DNA from: Plectosphaerella cucumerina
Taxonomy: Eukaryota; Ascomycota; Sordariomycetes; Glomerellales; Plectosphaerellaceae
Direction of reading: 5' to 3'
Length of the DNA: 64,000 nucleotides
Assembly: GCA_020746995.1 (NCBI GenBank)
Contig: JAGPXD010000001.1
Location: 1,488,001-1,552,000, forward strand
Every line of letters begins with the position of its first letter. Position 1 is the stretch's first letter. A program made the position numbers and the translations under genes. The notes below the pieces were generated by a model. The model saw only the letters and a program-made list of their open reading frames with translations. It was not told the origin of the DNA and ran no database searches. Below are positions 10,453 to 21,510 of this stretch, piece by piece.

Positions 10453-11514
10453 ATGCACTCCAAGGTCGTCAGTACGTTGGATCCCCGACCCCAAAACATC
10501 CTCAAGAGAAACATCAGCTAATTCACTGGCCGAACAGTCATCGGCTCGGGCCCCGCGGCCCATACCGCCGCCGTCTACCTCGCGCGCGCCGAGCTCAAGC
10601 CCGTTCTCTACGAGGGCTTCCTCGCCAACGGCATCGCCGCCGGCGGCCAGCTCACGACAACCACCGACGTCGAGAACTTCCCCGGCTTCCCCGACGGCAT
10701 CATGGGCCAGGAGCTCATGGACAAAATGCGCGCCCAGTCCGTGCGCTTCGGCACCGAGATCGTCACCGAGACCGTCGCCCGCCTCGACCTCTCCCAGAAG
10801 CCCTTCCGCTACGCCCTCGAGTGGTCCCCCGACGAGGAGCACACGGCCGACGCCGTCATCCTCGCCACCGGCGCATCGGCCAAGCGCCTCGGCATCCCCG
10901 GAGAGGACAAGTACTGGCAGAGCGGCATCAGCGCCTGCGCCGTGTGCGACGGCGCGGTCCCCATCTACCGCGACAAGCCCCTCGTCGTCGTCGGCGGCGG
11001 CGACTCGGCCGCCGAGGAGGCCCTCTTCCTCACAAAGTACGGCAGCCACGTCACCGTCCTCGTCCGCCGCGACGTCCTCCGCGCCTCCGCCATCATGGCC
11101 AAGCGCCTCCTCAACCACCCCAAGGTCACCGTCCGCTGGAACTCGGGCGCCGTCGAGGTAAAGGGCGACGACAAGGGCCTCATGTCCCACCTCGTCGTCA
11201 AGGACACCGTCACCGGCGCCACCGAGGAGCTCGTCGCCAGCGGCCTCTTCTACGCCATCGGCCACGTCCCCGCCACCTCCCTCGTCGCCGGCCAGCTCGA
11301 CACCGACACCGAGGGCTACGTCATCACCAAGCCCGGCACCCCTCTGACCAACATTGAGGGCGTCTTCGCCGCCGGCGACGTCCAGGACAAGCGCTACCGC
11401 CAGGCCATCACCAGCGCCGGCTCCGGCTGCCAGGCCGCCCTCGACGCCGAGAAGTACCTCGCCGAGCTGTACGACCCCGTTGTGGCCGAGGCTCTCAACG
11501 GCGAGAAGAAATGA
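10453..11514 (+). CDS. trr1: Thioredoxin reductase (NADPH), low-molecular-weight type
   Basis: Two exons: 10453-10471 and 10538-11514; 331 residues. The tiny first exon encodes MHSKVV and joins to the FAD-binding Rossmann motif IGSGPAAHTAA. It reduces thioredoxin with NADPH through FAD and a redox-active disulphide. Key sites are the CAVC active-site pair (around residue 142), the NADPH-binding GGGDSAAEEA motif, the basic RRD segment that contacts NADPH phosphate, and the C-terminal FAD motif GVFAAGDVQDKRYRQ. Length and motif order match fungal cytosolic enzymes; there is no mitochondrial presequence. Codon use is strongly C-ending, as in well-expressed fungal genes. Upstream Yap1-type sites suggest oxidative induction. 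The gliotoxin/holomycin-type thiol oxidases share this fold but normally sit in biosynthetic clusters; no such cluster is nearby. Confidence 0.95.
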
Positions 11515-11644
11515 CTCGGCTCGCATCTGTGAGCGGCGCGCGCGCGAAGGGGTCTGATGTCATGTCATAGCGAGATGTAATCCGTTCATAGACGGGCCGC
11601 ACATAGAGATATAGAATCAAGCATTTCAGCAAGTCAAACCAGCC

Positions 11645-12578
11645 TTAGACCTTTCGCGCGATGCACCGCAGGCGGACGTATGAGATCACCTGGCCCCCGC
11701 TGCCGTCATCACACACGAACTGGAGTGCCTCGCTGGCCTCCCGCACTGCTTCCTCGGCAGCCTCATCGCCCTTCTCCTCCCGCACAGCGTCGAAGAACAC
11801 TTTGCCCATGAGCCTCGCCCACCCCTCGACGCCGGTATCACCCGTCGGAGTCGGGCGCCACTCAAGCTCGATACGTTCAACCTTCCATCCGCCAACCTCA
11901 TCCTCGAGCGTGCGTCGCATCCATTCCTCATCAGGGAAGAACCAGGGGTCCACGGCAAGGGCGCGCTCGATCCCGATACGTCCCGCCGTCGCCATTATGA
12001 GCGCCGTGCGCATCTCCTTTACATTTCCGAGACCGCCCATCTCAAAAACAAAAGAACCACCTGGCTCGAGCACGTCGCGAACCGTGGTGAAGAATGCACC
12101 GGCCGTCTTGGGCTTGAGAATCCAGTGCATCGCTGCGTTGGAGAAGGCCTTGTTGAACTTGGGGAGGGCTTCGGCGTTCAGGGCATTGGCATCGATGACT
12201 ATCAGGTCAGTAGAGGACCTCATCAGGAAAGCATACGACATACCTTCAAACTTGAACTTCTTCAGCTTGGTCTCCCCCACGACGCGGTTGGTCGTCTCGA
12301 TCATAGCAGCCGACGAGTCAACGCCGTGCAGAGACCCCTCGCCCTCCGCGAGGACGTGGGCGAAATCGACGTCGAGCACGCCATCGCCGCAGCCAATGTC
12401 CAGGATACGATCATCCTTCTGGATGTCGAGCCACTGCACGACCTTTGTCGCCAGCTTGGGCACGAAGGCCGCTGCGTTCTGGTACTCCTGTCCCGGCAGG
12501 TGAGCTGATGTCAGGGGTGTAAGCGGGGAAAGGGGGGTGAACCTCAGTAGACCAGTTGTCCTTCTTCTGCTCTGCCAT
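11645..12578 (-). CDS. SAM-dependent methyltransferase, trans-aconitate methyltransferase-like
   Basis: Three exons on minus: 12578-12543, 12487-12244, 12198-11645; 277 residues. The start MAEQKKDNWSTE joins to EYQNAAAFVPKLATKVVQWLD, the usual opening of this fungal family. SAM-binding motif I is ILDIGCGDGVL; later class I motifs are FSNAAMHWIL and LEPGGSFVFEMGG. The second intron is only 45 nt (12199-12243; gtatgt donor, ctgac branch, atag acceptor) and keeps the frame, so its retention would add 15 residues without a stop. The first intron (12488-12542) has a weak gttcac donor. The predicted product is a soluble small-molecule methyltransferase; the substrate cannot be read from sequence. 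Confidence 0.85.
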
Positions 12579-12905
12579 TGTGAGTAGCTGTGATTGTCCT
12601 GATGATTTGAGAGTGAATTGAAACTGTGCTCGGGATGCTTATGGTCCTTTATATACCCCAAGGTTGAGGTTGAATTGGCAAGCATATGCTGATGTCGAGT
12701 GGTGGGGAAGGACGCATGCTGCATCATCAGGGCCGAGATCGGACCCCGAGGTCGTGAACGGAGACTTACACGCCAGTTTGGGCCACGCCACGAACAATTA
12801 TTTGAAAACATCTTGATCATTATTGGGTATTCATAGCAGAGTAACATTGCGGTGACTCAGTGATTGACAAGCAATTGCTGTCAGAGACCGGGTGCTGTGC
12901 CGGTG

Positions 12906-14705
12906 TCAAGCCGGCAGCTCCTCCAACTCCAGCAACTGATACCTCTCATCGCCCAGAGCATCCTCGATTCTCTTCATGACTGAAAGTACCTTCTCCTCTT
13001 CTAGTCTTTGGCCCACTACCTGCACACCGACCGGAAGCCCATGCATGTCGGCCGAGTCATAGTGCTTGTACGCTCCAAAAGCCACGCCGTTGAGCTTCCT
13101 CAGGTCAAAGTCCGTGGGAAGCCGGTCAAGCTCCTTATCCACATGCGTCACCGGTAGAACTCCAGCCGTCCAGTCGAGCTAAACATCCTTGTCAGTAACT
13201 TCATGAGGCATATGTCTGGGGGACTTACCAGGTTGAAGAGGAATGTGTACCCGCAGCTGCTGACAGCATCGTTCATGCCCTCGTGCGGCACCGCGGGGGT
13301 CGCATTCGGTGGTGTGATGAGTACATCGATGCCGGCACCTTCCCACCACTCGAAGTACTCCCGCCGTATAGCCTCGCGCTTTGCCACCAGCTTCCATTGC
13401 TCTGCTGCGCTCTGTGGCCGCCAGTCCCTCACAAGGCCGGCCCAGATATCGTCTCGTCGCACGTACTTGACCCAGGCGTAGTAGATCCATCGCAGCGGCG
13501 AAGGCAGGGTCATGTAGAACCTCATCTGCGCTGCACCTCGGTCATTCCACTCGCCCCAGCGGAAGAAGGAGTTGAACGTCTGCGTTCCGTCGGCATTGAG
13601 AACCAGGCTTGCAACCTTGAGTGCCTCGTACGTCGATGGCGGGCTGATGTCGAAGACCTCGTGGCCATCGCGCCCCAGACTCTTAGCTACCATGTCGAGG
13701 GCGCGGGCACATGCCGGGCTCGGGTCAACAACGCCATCAGTTCTCATCACGCCGATCCGCAGCTTCTTCTCGGGGGAGAGGAAGTCCTCTTCGATACTGT
13801 CCCGCCACTCGAGGGGGTGGACTGTATGGCAGTACTTCCATGGCTGCATCTTCACGACGGCACGAGTGAAGTAGGTCAAATCATCGAGGGTACGGGCCAT
13901 GGGGCTGTAGACACTCGGCACCCCCTCCTGTCCGGGCATGCTGGTCTTGAAGCCCGTCTTGGGCCAGCGGCCGGAAGAGCAGCGTAGGGCATAACAGCCG
14001 GCAAAATGGGCGGGCACGCGGACGCTGCCGGCGACGTCGGAGCCGATGCCGATGCGGCCGCCGAGAGCAAGCAGGGCCGACTCGCCGCCCGTGGAGCCGC
14101 CAGGGGTGTAGCGCGGGTTATGGGGGTTTGTCGAACGTCCCCAGACGTCGTTGGCCGACTCAAAGGAGAGTAGTGTGATGGGCAGATTGGTCTTGACATA
14201 GGGCACTGCACCGGCGTCCTTGAGCAGGCGCACTACAGGGCCGTCCAGCGAACCCTTGTTGCCGACGAAACTGGAGAAACCGACGGAGGTGTCATAGCCC
14301 CCGACGACGATGGTGTCCTTGAGAGAGACTGGGATGCCAGCCAAAGGTCCCTTGAGGTTGACGGAGCCATCAGCGAGCCATGCCTCGGCGGACGGGAGCA
14401 TGATTTCCGTCAGGCAATTTGTCTTGCGGTGGGCCTCAAGAGCGATCCTGCCGTAGGTACGGAGGACGTCCAGGGGGCTGGTGACGGAGTTTTGAACATC
14501 CTTGACGAGATGGCCGATGGGTTTACTGGTGATCTGACGGTCCAAGACGGAGAAGGGGCCGAGGGAAGCGGTGAGAGTGCGAAGTCTCTCTGCGCGTTCC
14601 GCCTGCTTAAACTGGCTGTGTCGTGTTAGTGGAGGGGACGCAGAGGAAGATGGAAGATACAGACCAGTCGCGGCGATGCTGGATGTAGTCGAGGAGGAAA
14701 GCCAT
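12906..14705 (-). CDS. Amidase-signature-family hydrolase
   Basis: Three exons on minus: 14705-14665, 14615-13229, 13178-12906; 566 residues. Amidase-signature enzymes hydrolyse amides with a Ser-cis-Ser-Lys triad. The catalytic Lys lies in SLKDTIVVGGYDTS, the Gly/Ser loop is GGSTGGESALLALGG (Thr at the second Ser of the common GGSSGG form), and the nucleophile Ser lies in GSDVAGSVRVP. The C-terminal segment LPVGVQVVGQRLEEEKVL, in the last exon, is the usual family ending. The first exon encodes MAFLLDYIQHRRD and joins at a codon-split site. Fungal relatives are often labelled acetamidase or fatty-acid amide hydrolase-like; the substrate is unknown. The gene runs the same way as the methyltransferase 327 bases downstream, but no functional link is evident. 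Confidence 0.88.
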
Positions 14706-15170
14706 GGTGAGGGCTGATACGAGTAGCGGGAAGTCAAGATGAGGGTGAAGCTCCCAACACGTTGGAGGAGGGCGAGGCAGCACAGAGGAGGGCAGAGCTA
14801 CCCCGTGTTCCAGTGACCTCGAGCTGTGCTTCAGCAGCAAGTGCCCCGCCCCCGCACTCATGCTCCTCTTATCGCACCCCTGTCGGCCGTTACACCGGAG
14901 GAGTCCCGGTGTGGTACCATTCTAGCTCCCTGTGTTCAGGGGCTTCGCCCCTATTCTCAAGCAATGGGATACATTAGAAGTCGACATCTCGGTCACTGCT
15001 GAGGTTTTGAGTTTGGGCATTTAGCGCGAGTATGGGTGCTGTCAAGTCAGTCCGAATGTTTGACTGTATCCTTTGTCCGTACTACTCCTAGACAAATCCA
15101 ACAGCGCCCCTGTACCCAGACGTCAAAGACAGACTTTTGCTTCCCGCTGCTTCCCTTGCTCCCTGCCTCC
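14706..15170. other. Intergenic, amidase promoter and DAHP synthase 3' end
   Basis: About 465 bases between two same-direction minus-strand genes. No gene was seen. It should hold the amidase promoter and the DAHP synthase 3' UTR. Confidence 0.5.
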
Positions 15171-16595
15171 CTACACCGCCGGCCGCCGCTCGCTCCGGTA
15201 GTGATCCGCAACCAAGAAAGCCAGCTCGAGGGCCTGCTTCTCATTCAGCCGCGGGTCGCAGAAGCTCGTGTAGTTGGTCGACAGATCGCCCTCGGCGAGG
15301 TTCTCGCTGCCGCCGAGACACTCCGTGACGGCGTCGCCCGTGAGCTCGAGGTGGACGCCACCGAGGTAACTGCCCTGCTCCTTGTGGATGCGCAGCGTCT
15401 CCTGCAGCTCCTCAAAGATGTCCTTGAACTTGCGCGTCTTGATGCCGCCCGCCACCGAAACGGTGTTGCCGTGCATCGGGTCGCACTGCCACACCACGCA
15501 GCGCTTGTACTCGCTGTCCTCGACGGCGCGGATGTGCGCCGGTAGGAGGTCGCGCACCTTGCCCGCGCCGTAGCGCGTGATGAGCGTGATCTTGCCCTCC
15601 TCGCGCGACGGGTTGAGCGTGCGGAGGAGGGCGAGGAGATCGTCGACGGGGGTTGTGGGGCCGACCTTGATGCCAATGGGGTTGGCGATGCCGCGGAAGA
15701 ACTCGACGTGGGCGTGGTCGATCTGCCGCGTGCGGTCGCCGATCCAGAGGAAGTGCGCAGATGTGTTGTAGTACTCCTTGCGCGTCGGGGGCGCCGCCCG
15801 GCTATCGAACGAAGACGAGGACCGCTCGTCCTGCGGCACGGGTGTCTCGAGCAACCGCGTCAGGGCCTCTTCGTACTCCAGCAGCAGGCCCTCGTGGCTG
15901 GTGAAGAGGTCGACCGTGTCGAGTTTGTGGCTCTTGTCGGCGCCGATGGTGTGCAGGAAGCGCAGCATGTCCGTCAATGACAGCACCGCCTCGGAGTACT
16001 TGCGCTTGAGCTCGGGGTCGCCCACGTGGCCCAGTCCCCAGTCGAGCGGCCGGTGCAGGTCGGCGATGCCTGAGCTGATGGCGGCGCGGATGTAGTTGAG
16101 CGTGGCTGACGAGTGGTGGTAGGCCTTGACCAGCCTCTGGGGGTCAATCTCCCTCTCGTCGACGGCGAAGCCGTTGAGGATGTCGCCGCGGAAGGAGGGC
16201 AGCTCGCGGCCGTCGACCATCTCGGTCGGGCTGGAGCGCGGCTTGGCGTACTGGCCGGCCATGCGGCCGATGCGGACCACCTTCTTGTCAGCGCCCCAGA
16301 TGAGCACCAGACTCATCTGCAGCAGCAGCTTGATCTTGGACTCGATGGCATTCTGCTCGCAGTAGGAGAAGAGCTCGGCGCAGTCGCCGCCCTGCAGGAG
16401 GAAGGCCTCGCCGCGCGCCACATCTCGCAGGTGCTGCTTGAGCGCGACAATCTCCTTGGGGTGCACAATGGGCGGCAGCCGGGACAGCTCGGCCGTCGCC
16501 TTTTGTACGAGCTTCTGGTCAGGGTAGGGCGGCGCCTGCTTGATGGGCTTTGACCGCCACGAGTCGGGGGTCCAGTCTGGTGATGGTGCTGCCAT
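15171..16595 (-). CDS. Class II 3-deoxy-D-arabino-heptulosonate 7-phosphate (DAHP) synthase
   Basis: Single exon, 474 residues. The enzyme condenses phosphoenolpyruvate with erythrose 4-phosphate, the first step of the shikimate pathway to aromatic amino acids. Class II (plant-type) features are clear: LLQGGDCAE, VVRIGRMAGQYAKPRSS, GGDILNGF-like substrate loop (SFRGDILNGFAV), LWIGDRTRQIDHAHVEFFRGI, CDPMHGNT, GGVHLELTGDAVTECLGG and CDPRLN. These supply metal-binding Cys, His, Glu and Asp. No targeting peptide was seen, so it is probably cytosolic. Ascomycetes often carry class II copies beside the class I Aro3/Aro4 enzymes. It sits alone; neighbours are unrelated. Length and motifs leave little doubt. 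Confidence 0.93.
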   Translation of the reverse strand: MAAPSPDWTPDSWRSKPIKQAPPYPDQKLVQKATAELSRLPPIVHPKEIVALKQHLRDVARGEAFLLQGGDCAELFSYCEQNAIESKIKLLLQMSLVLIWGADKKVVRIGRMAGQYAKPRSSPTEMVDGRELPSFRGDILNGFAVDEREIDPQRLVKAYHHSSATLNYIRAAISSGIADLHRPLDWGLGHVGDPELKRKYSEAVLSLTDMLRFLHTIGADKSHKLDTVDLFTSHEGLLLEYEEALTRLLETPVPQDERSSSSFDSRAAPPTRKEYYNTSAHFLWIGDRTRQIDHAHVEFFRGIANPIGIKVGPTTPVDDLLALLRTLNPSREEGKITLITRYGAGKVRDLLPAHIRAVEDSEYKRCVVWQCDPMHGNTVSVAGGIKTRKFKDIFEELQETLRIHKEQGSYLGGVHLELTGDAVTECLGGSENLAEGDLSTNYTSFCDPRLNEKQALELAFLVADHYRSERRPAV

Positions 16596-17190
16596 TTTCC
16601 TGACGGGCTCTGAAGAGACGGTGAGTAAGTTACGTGGGCTGAGGTGGTCCTGGAGATGTTGGAGGAGGGTTCTCTAGGATCCAGGTGCTTGCCAGGTGTC
16701 TCCAAGAGAAGCTGCCGAGTCTCAATGGCGAGAGTGAGTCACCGGTTTAATGGGACTCTCTGGCAAAGGAAGCACCCAAAAATGTGTCCAGATTCGATGT
16801 CGAATAAGTAAATTTCCTGACCCAGCGCCGGCGCTAAACGAGCCGTGTGCCAGCCATGTGCCGTCGCCAGATTGGGTGCGCACCGGAGCGTGACATACCG
16901 CGAGACTTGCGCCGCCGCAAACCGACCGTGGGCGAACGTGTACCCGTCTATCGTCGGTGAATCAATTGTCGCAGCGGCGGGAGGTACCTGGGGAAGGTGC
17001 TTGACAGCTCTGGCCATTCCAGGTTGACCTCTGGAGCTTCCCCGCCAATCCCGCCACACCATTGACCCCACTATCAAAATCTCCATCTCGGGTGCCTCAT
17101 CATCGTTGAAGCACAGCTTCCAGCGTCTAGACCAGGAACACCGAACCCGAACAACCCACAACCCCCGCGCAACACACCTCACCGCCCGCC
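16596..17190. promoter_or_regulatory. Divergent promoter region between DAHP synthase and HYPK genes
   Basis: About 595 bases between divergent start codons. No reading frame of note was seen. Both promoters must lie here. Confidence 0.5.
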
Positions 17191-17629
17191 ATGTCCGAGA
17201 AGCAGCCCCCCAACGTCGTCGAGGGCGCCACCACTGGTGATGTCGAGGAGGAGATCCCCGCCGCCAAGTCCGCCGAGGATCGCAAGGCCGCCTCCGCCCT
17301 CGCCTCCCTCGAGGACGGCGACGACGCAGGTGCCGGTAAGGGCGCCGTCGACGCAGAGGCTGCCAAGAAGGCCTTGGGAAACCTCGGCGGCGCCGACTCG
17401 GCTGATAAGAAGGCCTTGCCTGTGCGTTCCAACGTCAAGGTCGACGCCGCCGACGTTGCCCTGCTGGTGAGTGATCCCCGCTTGTCGTGAAGGCACTGGA
17501 CAGAAAGCTGACTCCAATGCTCTCTTCCAGGTCTCAGAGCTCGAGGTTACGAAGCCCAGGGCCACCGAGCTTCTGAAGGCGCACGATGGCGATGCAGTCA
17601 AGGCTCTCCGGGCCCATATCAGCGCGTAA
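17191..17629 (+). CDS. HYPK-like NatA-associated protein with C-terminal UBA domain
   Basis: Two exons: 17191-17466 and 17531-17629; 124 residues. HYPK binds the NatA N-terminal acetyltransferase (Naa10/Naa15) at the ribosome and tunes it. The N-terminal half is acidic and Ala-rich, probably disordered. The C-terminal 40 residues (VDAADVALLVSELEVTKPRATELLKAHDGDAVKALRAHIS in outline, split by the intron after ALL) form the HYPK-type UBA three-helix bundle, also related to the UBA of alpha-NAC. It lacks the NAC domain, so it is not alpha-NAC itself. Size and layout match fungal HYPK homologues. Confidence 0.85.
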
Positions 17630-18637
17630 ACACAGCATGGGATGGAAGAAGCACGATACACCTCGACTCTGCCAGGCCGCGGAACCCAGGAGCTGCCTCG
17701 CCGCCAGGACCGGCCACATTGCGCCCCCAGATCGAGGCGCAGAGAGGATGATGAACCCCCCAATAGACACCTCGAATCCAGGGCAGGGCGTACAATACTG
17801 GGGATCTAGGGGTTGCAATGTTGCAATGCAACAGCGCCGCTCCGAACAAGGCGCAGAAAATGTTGCATCAGGAGTTCGGCAAGGCTGGTCAGCGTACATA
17901 GCGGCCCGCAGACTCGTAAACCTGCGTGATGTCTCGCTGGGAACAGCCAGGCCTCAAGCCCGAGGAACGGCACCAACGATGGCCCCGTGACACACGCTGC
18001 GTCCTCAGCAAGCCTCCATCAGAGTTGCACTGGATCTGCAATACATCACCTCCATCACCTTGACTCTCCGGCCGGCAGTCCCCTCTGCACACAATCTGGC
18101 GATCCCCGTTTAGGCCGTGACTCCTGCTGCATCCGAGGCACGCCTTCGGTGTGCATTCCGCCGACGGCGGCCAGAGGAGACCACTGCTGCACGGCGCATC
18201 ACACACCACAGTACCCTGCGGCACCCACTGATGCCTTCTAGCCAGCCAATCGGCCAGTTTAGCTCAGCGACAACGAGGAAAGACAAGAAAAGGGCCGCCT
18301 GTCGTGCGAGTGGCAGGCCGTGCCGGGACCATCGGTGAGTTTGCCGAGCCAGAGGGACCAGCCCGCCGGAGGACCTCGTACGAGTAGATGGGGTTTCCCG
18401 AGGCCTCGCTGCTTTTATCTGGCGTTGTACCTGAGCCGCGACTGAGCCGGCAAGCTTGGTGACATCTGAAGGGCGCGTTGAGGGGCATACAGGATGACGA
18501 ATCCACGCCAGCCAAACACGTTGACAAATGCTCTGTCCTGCATCCCCCTTTCTGCTTCTATTATTAAGATCACCTAGAATTCGCCAACACGCAAACCAAG
18601 CTTCAAGCTTTATTGTCAACATTATACTGGTATAAAA
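17630..18637. other. Intergenic, HYPK to oxidoreductase
   Basis: About 1 kb without a supportable gene. It should hold the HYPK 3' UTR and the oxidoreductase promoter. The bases directly before the oxidoreductase ATG are AT-rich (attatactggtataaaa). Confidence 0.5.
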
Positions 18638-19810
18638 ATGAAAGCCCTCGTTCTCGACACCACTCGGCAGTCCGCGCTCGTTCGGGATGTCCCTCGCCCC
18701 ACACCCGACAAGGGCGAAGTGCTCATCAAAGTCCATACGGTGGCACTTAACCCCGTCGATGCTCTTTATGTCTATCACCCTCTTGGAGCCACGGGTCGAG
18801 TTGTGGGAAGTGACTTTGCGGGAACAGTCGAGGCTGTGCATGACCTGGGCGACTCCGGCTCCAAGGTGCGCGTCGGCGATCAAGTTGCCGGATTCCTCCA
18901 AGGCGCCTGCAGCTCGAACGAACGGCCCGGCGCCTTTGCCGAGTATGTGGTCTGTCCGGCTGACCTCGTGTGGCGGATCCCGTCCTCGATGAGTCTCGAG
19001 GGCGCTTCTACCATCAGCTTGTGCGCCCTCACGGCAGCGCAAATCGTCTTTTACCGCCTTGGTCTGCCCGCGCCTTTTGGATGGGATGGAGTCGAGGCCG
19101 GACAGAACCGTGACGGCAAATCGAGCGGAAATGCCCGCCCGATAACCTTCTTCATCTACGGGGCATCGACCAGTGTAGGCCTTTACGCTGCACAGCTCGT
19201 CAGGCGCAGTGCTGAAAGCAGCGGCTCGGCCATCAGACTCATCGGGACCGCGAGCAAGGGGCGCTTTCCACTACTCTACAGCGAGCCATACAAATACGAC
19301 GCTCTGGTCGACTATCGGGACGATGACTGGGTACAGCAAGTTGAAGACCTTGCCAAGGACGGGATCGACTATGCCGTCGACTCCATCTCGGAGGGCTTGA
19401 CGGTTCGAAAAATTAGTGGCATGCTTCGGCAGGACAGCCGCATGGCTGTCGTCCGCTCGCGCGAGGGCGGTGCCTGGGAGGACGGCGACCTGCCGGTGGA
19501 GCCGGTATACGGCGCCGTCTGGGAAGGCCTCGGCACCGAGATCCTTTACCAGAACCTTGTGGTCCCTGCTCCAGAGAGAGCACGGCGGTTCACAGTCTCG
19601 TTTTATGAATGGCTTTCGTCCGGCGGTCGTCTCGAACCCAATCCCGTGCGACTGATGCCTGGTGGTCTAGACAAGATCGTGTCTGATGGGTTCGTTCTCC
19701 TGGGTTCAGGGTCCATGGAGGATCGGCAAATCCAAAGGAACGAGGCGTGGATGAAGCCTATCAGCGGAGAGAAGCTGGTATACAAGATTGATGGGGGTGG
19801 TCAAGATTAG
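18638..19810 (+). CDS. MDR-family (zinc-independent) NAD(P)H oxidoreductase, enoyl-reductase-like
   Basis: Single exon, 390 residues. It has the medium-chain dehydrogenase/reductase layout: a GroES-like N-terminal domain (RPTPDKGEVLIKVHTVALNPVDAL, GSDFAGTVEAV, GDQVAGF) and a Rossmann domain (FFIYGASTSVGLYAAQLV, with YGASTSVG in place of the common GAAGGVG, then YRDDDW and the late VYGAVWEGLG region). The structural zinc Cys cluster of true alcohol dehydrogenases is absent. The pattern resembles the LovC/ToxD group of fungal trans-enoyl reductases. Such proteins often serve polyketide synthases, but no PKS, NRPS or transporter lies in the window, so a stand-alone role is as likely. The substrate is unknown. 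Confidence 0.85.
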   Translation: MKALVLDTTRQSALVRDVPRPTPDKGEVLIKVHTVALNPVDALYVYHPLGATGRVVGSDFAGTVEAVHDLGDSGSKVRVGDQVAGFLQGACSSNERPGAFAEYVVCPADLVWRIPSSMSLEGASTISLCALTAAQIVFYRLGLPAPFGWDGVEAGQNRDGKSSGNARPITFFIYGASTSVGLYAAQLVRRSAESSGSAIRLIGTASKGRFPLLYSEPYKYDALVDYRDDDWVQQVEDLAKDGIDYAVDSISEGLTVRKISGMLRQDSRMAVVRSREGGAWEDGDLPVEPVYGAVWEGLGTEILYQNLVVPAPERARRFTVSFYEWLSSGGRLEPNPVRLMPGGLDKIVSDGFVLLGSGSMEDRQIQRNEAWMKPISGEKLVYKIDGGGQD

Positions 19811-20479
19811 TACTCCAGGTCGCTCAGCAACCTGGATGGGTAGAGAGCCACCATGCCCCGAGTTGCAATAATCCCCAGCCCAGACATGCCCGCAGTTCTG
19901 CCTTGCCTCGGCTGCCATATCCATGGCTTGTCCTCTAAGCTGCTCTGTCCACAGATCCAGAGGCCTTGAATTGGCCTTGATTCGGGGATGTTGTTGTGGA
20001 ATATACGCCGTCAGACTTTTTGAAAGGCAGCGAAAAGGTCTGGCAGGAAAGCACAGGACCTACGACTGAGCCAGCCCGGAGCAAAAGCGACAAGTACGCT
20101 AGGCCCTATTCGATCATCACGTATTCTGGTAAAATCCAGAACCTCGCTCTCCTCGTCCCATCGCCCAGGACCTGCCCCGTGGGGGCTCGCTGAAGGGAAA
20201 CGAAGTGGCTGGGGCGCCTTGCCCCATCGAGGCGGCACTCGCTGACTCGGCGGTCTTCAGGGGACAGACGCCCAGGGGTGTGCCGTCGATCAACCTGACA
20301 GCCTCCGAACCTGTCAGTGACTTTGGGCAGAGAGGGTGTGTGGAACGGAAGTAAACGGCCGAGGGATGGTGCAGAAGCGGCTGTCGGTGTGATCGGCGCG
20401 TCCCTTGTGATGAGCCACGGTGAGACCTCGGTGGCCCTATTCGGTGTCGTGCGCATCAATCTCCCTCGGGGTCTGCATG

Positions 20480-20565
<86 letters not shown>

Positions 20566-21510
20566 CCGTCGCATGTCGCCTTTTCCGTGATGCCCAATGC
20601 CTGCGGCCTCTCTGCCTGAAGAAGTTGCGGGAATTCTCTCACGATGCAGATGGCAAGCCCTCGCAATTAGCCGCTTAACATACCCGAGGTGGGCGACCGA
20701 CCAGCGGGCGTCCTTGGTGGTGCCCTGCAGAGCTCCCCCCTGTCCTGTCTCTGACGTTGGCAGCACCGCGAAGCCTGTAAGCGCAGGTCTGTCGTGCATA
20801 TGCCGCTAATCGCTGAATTCCCGCCGCTCTTCAATGACATTGTCCGTCGGGCTGATAAACTGTCAAATGGTGGTATTTGTTTTGAGAGGCGGGATGGACA
20901 CGTCCGTAAAGGCCATGTCCGGTTATTTGCAGATGCGTAATCGCATGGCGAGATTACATCTCTCTTCTCCGTCGATGCCCACCAAGATAGGCTGGCATCC
21001 CTGTGTCTCTTGTTCGAGTCGGACTGGCTGGCGGGGAAGCTTGGCATCAGCCCGGCCACCCTCTAAGGACGGGTCGAGTGAACTGTGGATGCCTCCAATG
21101 CGGGCTTCCTGGTCATGAGGTTCAGTTCGGCGATGGAGCCTGGGGTCCTGGCGCGCGGGGGTGAGAGTCTACAACTTGCGGTGAGGGTTGCCGCAGCTTC
21201 CCGGTGTGCGCCAGTCCTAGCAATTACGGGCCGCCGCCGCCGTTTTTCGGGAGGCTCATCTGAAAGACGGAAGTATCGGGGAGAACATAACATGACGGTC
21301 GTGCAAAAGAGGGGGGGCCATTCTGCTGGGTTCATCTCGCTCATGCGCGCGCGCATGTCATAGCATGGCATGCATCTTGTCACGTCACACCAGGCGCCTG
21401 TCATGCCGCTATTGATTACCTTCCGAAGTAGGTCGTCACCCAGGCCGGTCGGCCTGCTGTATCGATTGATTCGTTGGACTTGATCGACCCTAGCTGTAGG
21501 TCGATTGGAC
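19811..21510. other. Gene-poor intergenic region with TG microsatellite
   Basis: No conserved frame was found on either strand. It contains the (TG)41 tract (listed separately). Overlapping minus-strand frames such as 21063-21785 look random. Confidence 0.5.
20481..20562. repeat. (TG)41 dinucleotide microsatellite
   Basis: Uninterrupted alternating TG for 82 bases. It gives artefactual Cys-Val and Thr-His frames on the two strands. Likely length-polymorphic. Confidence 0.97.

Noticed and set aside
10372..11526. 384-codon minus-strand ORF
   Set aside because: It is antisense to thioredoxin reductase. The strong C-ending codon bias of that gene opens the complementary frame; its Gly/Val/Ala/Asp-rich product has no family features.
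16739..17182. 147-codon minus-strand ORF between DAHP synthase and HYPK genes
   Set aside because: Lies in a divergent promoter, no conserved features, overlaps other random frames.
18638..19810. MDR oxidoreductase as part of a secondary-metabolite cluster
   Set aside because: Trans-enoyl-reductase-like sequence, but no PKS, NRPS, transporter, P450 or cluster regulator lies nearby.
20437..20799. Cys-Val and Thr-His repeat proteins
   Set aside because: Produced entirely by the (TG)41 microsatellite.
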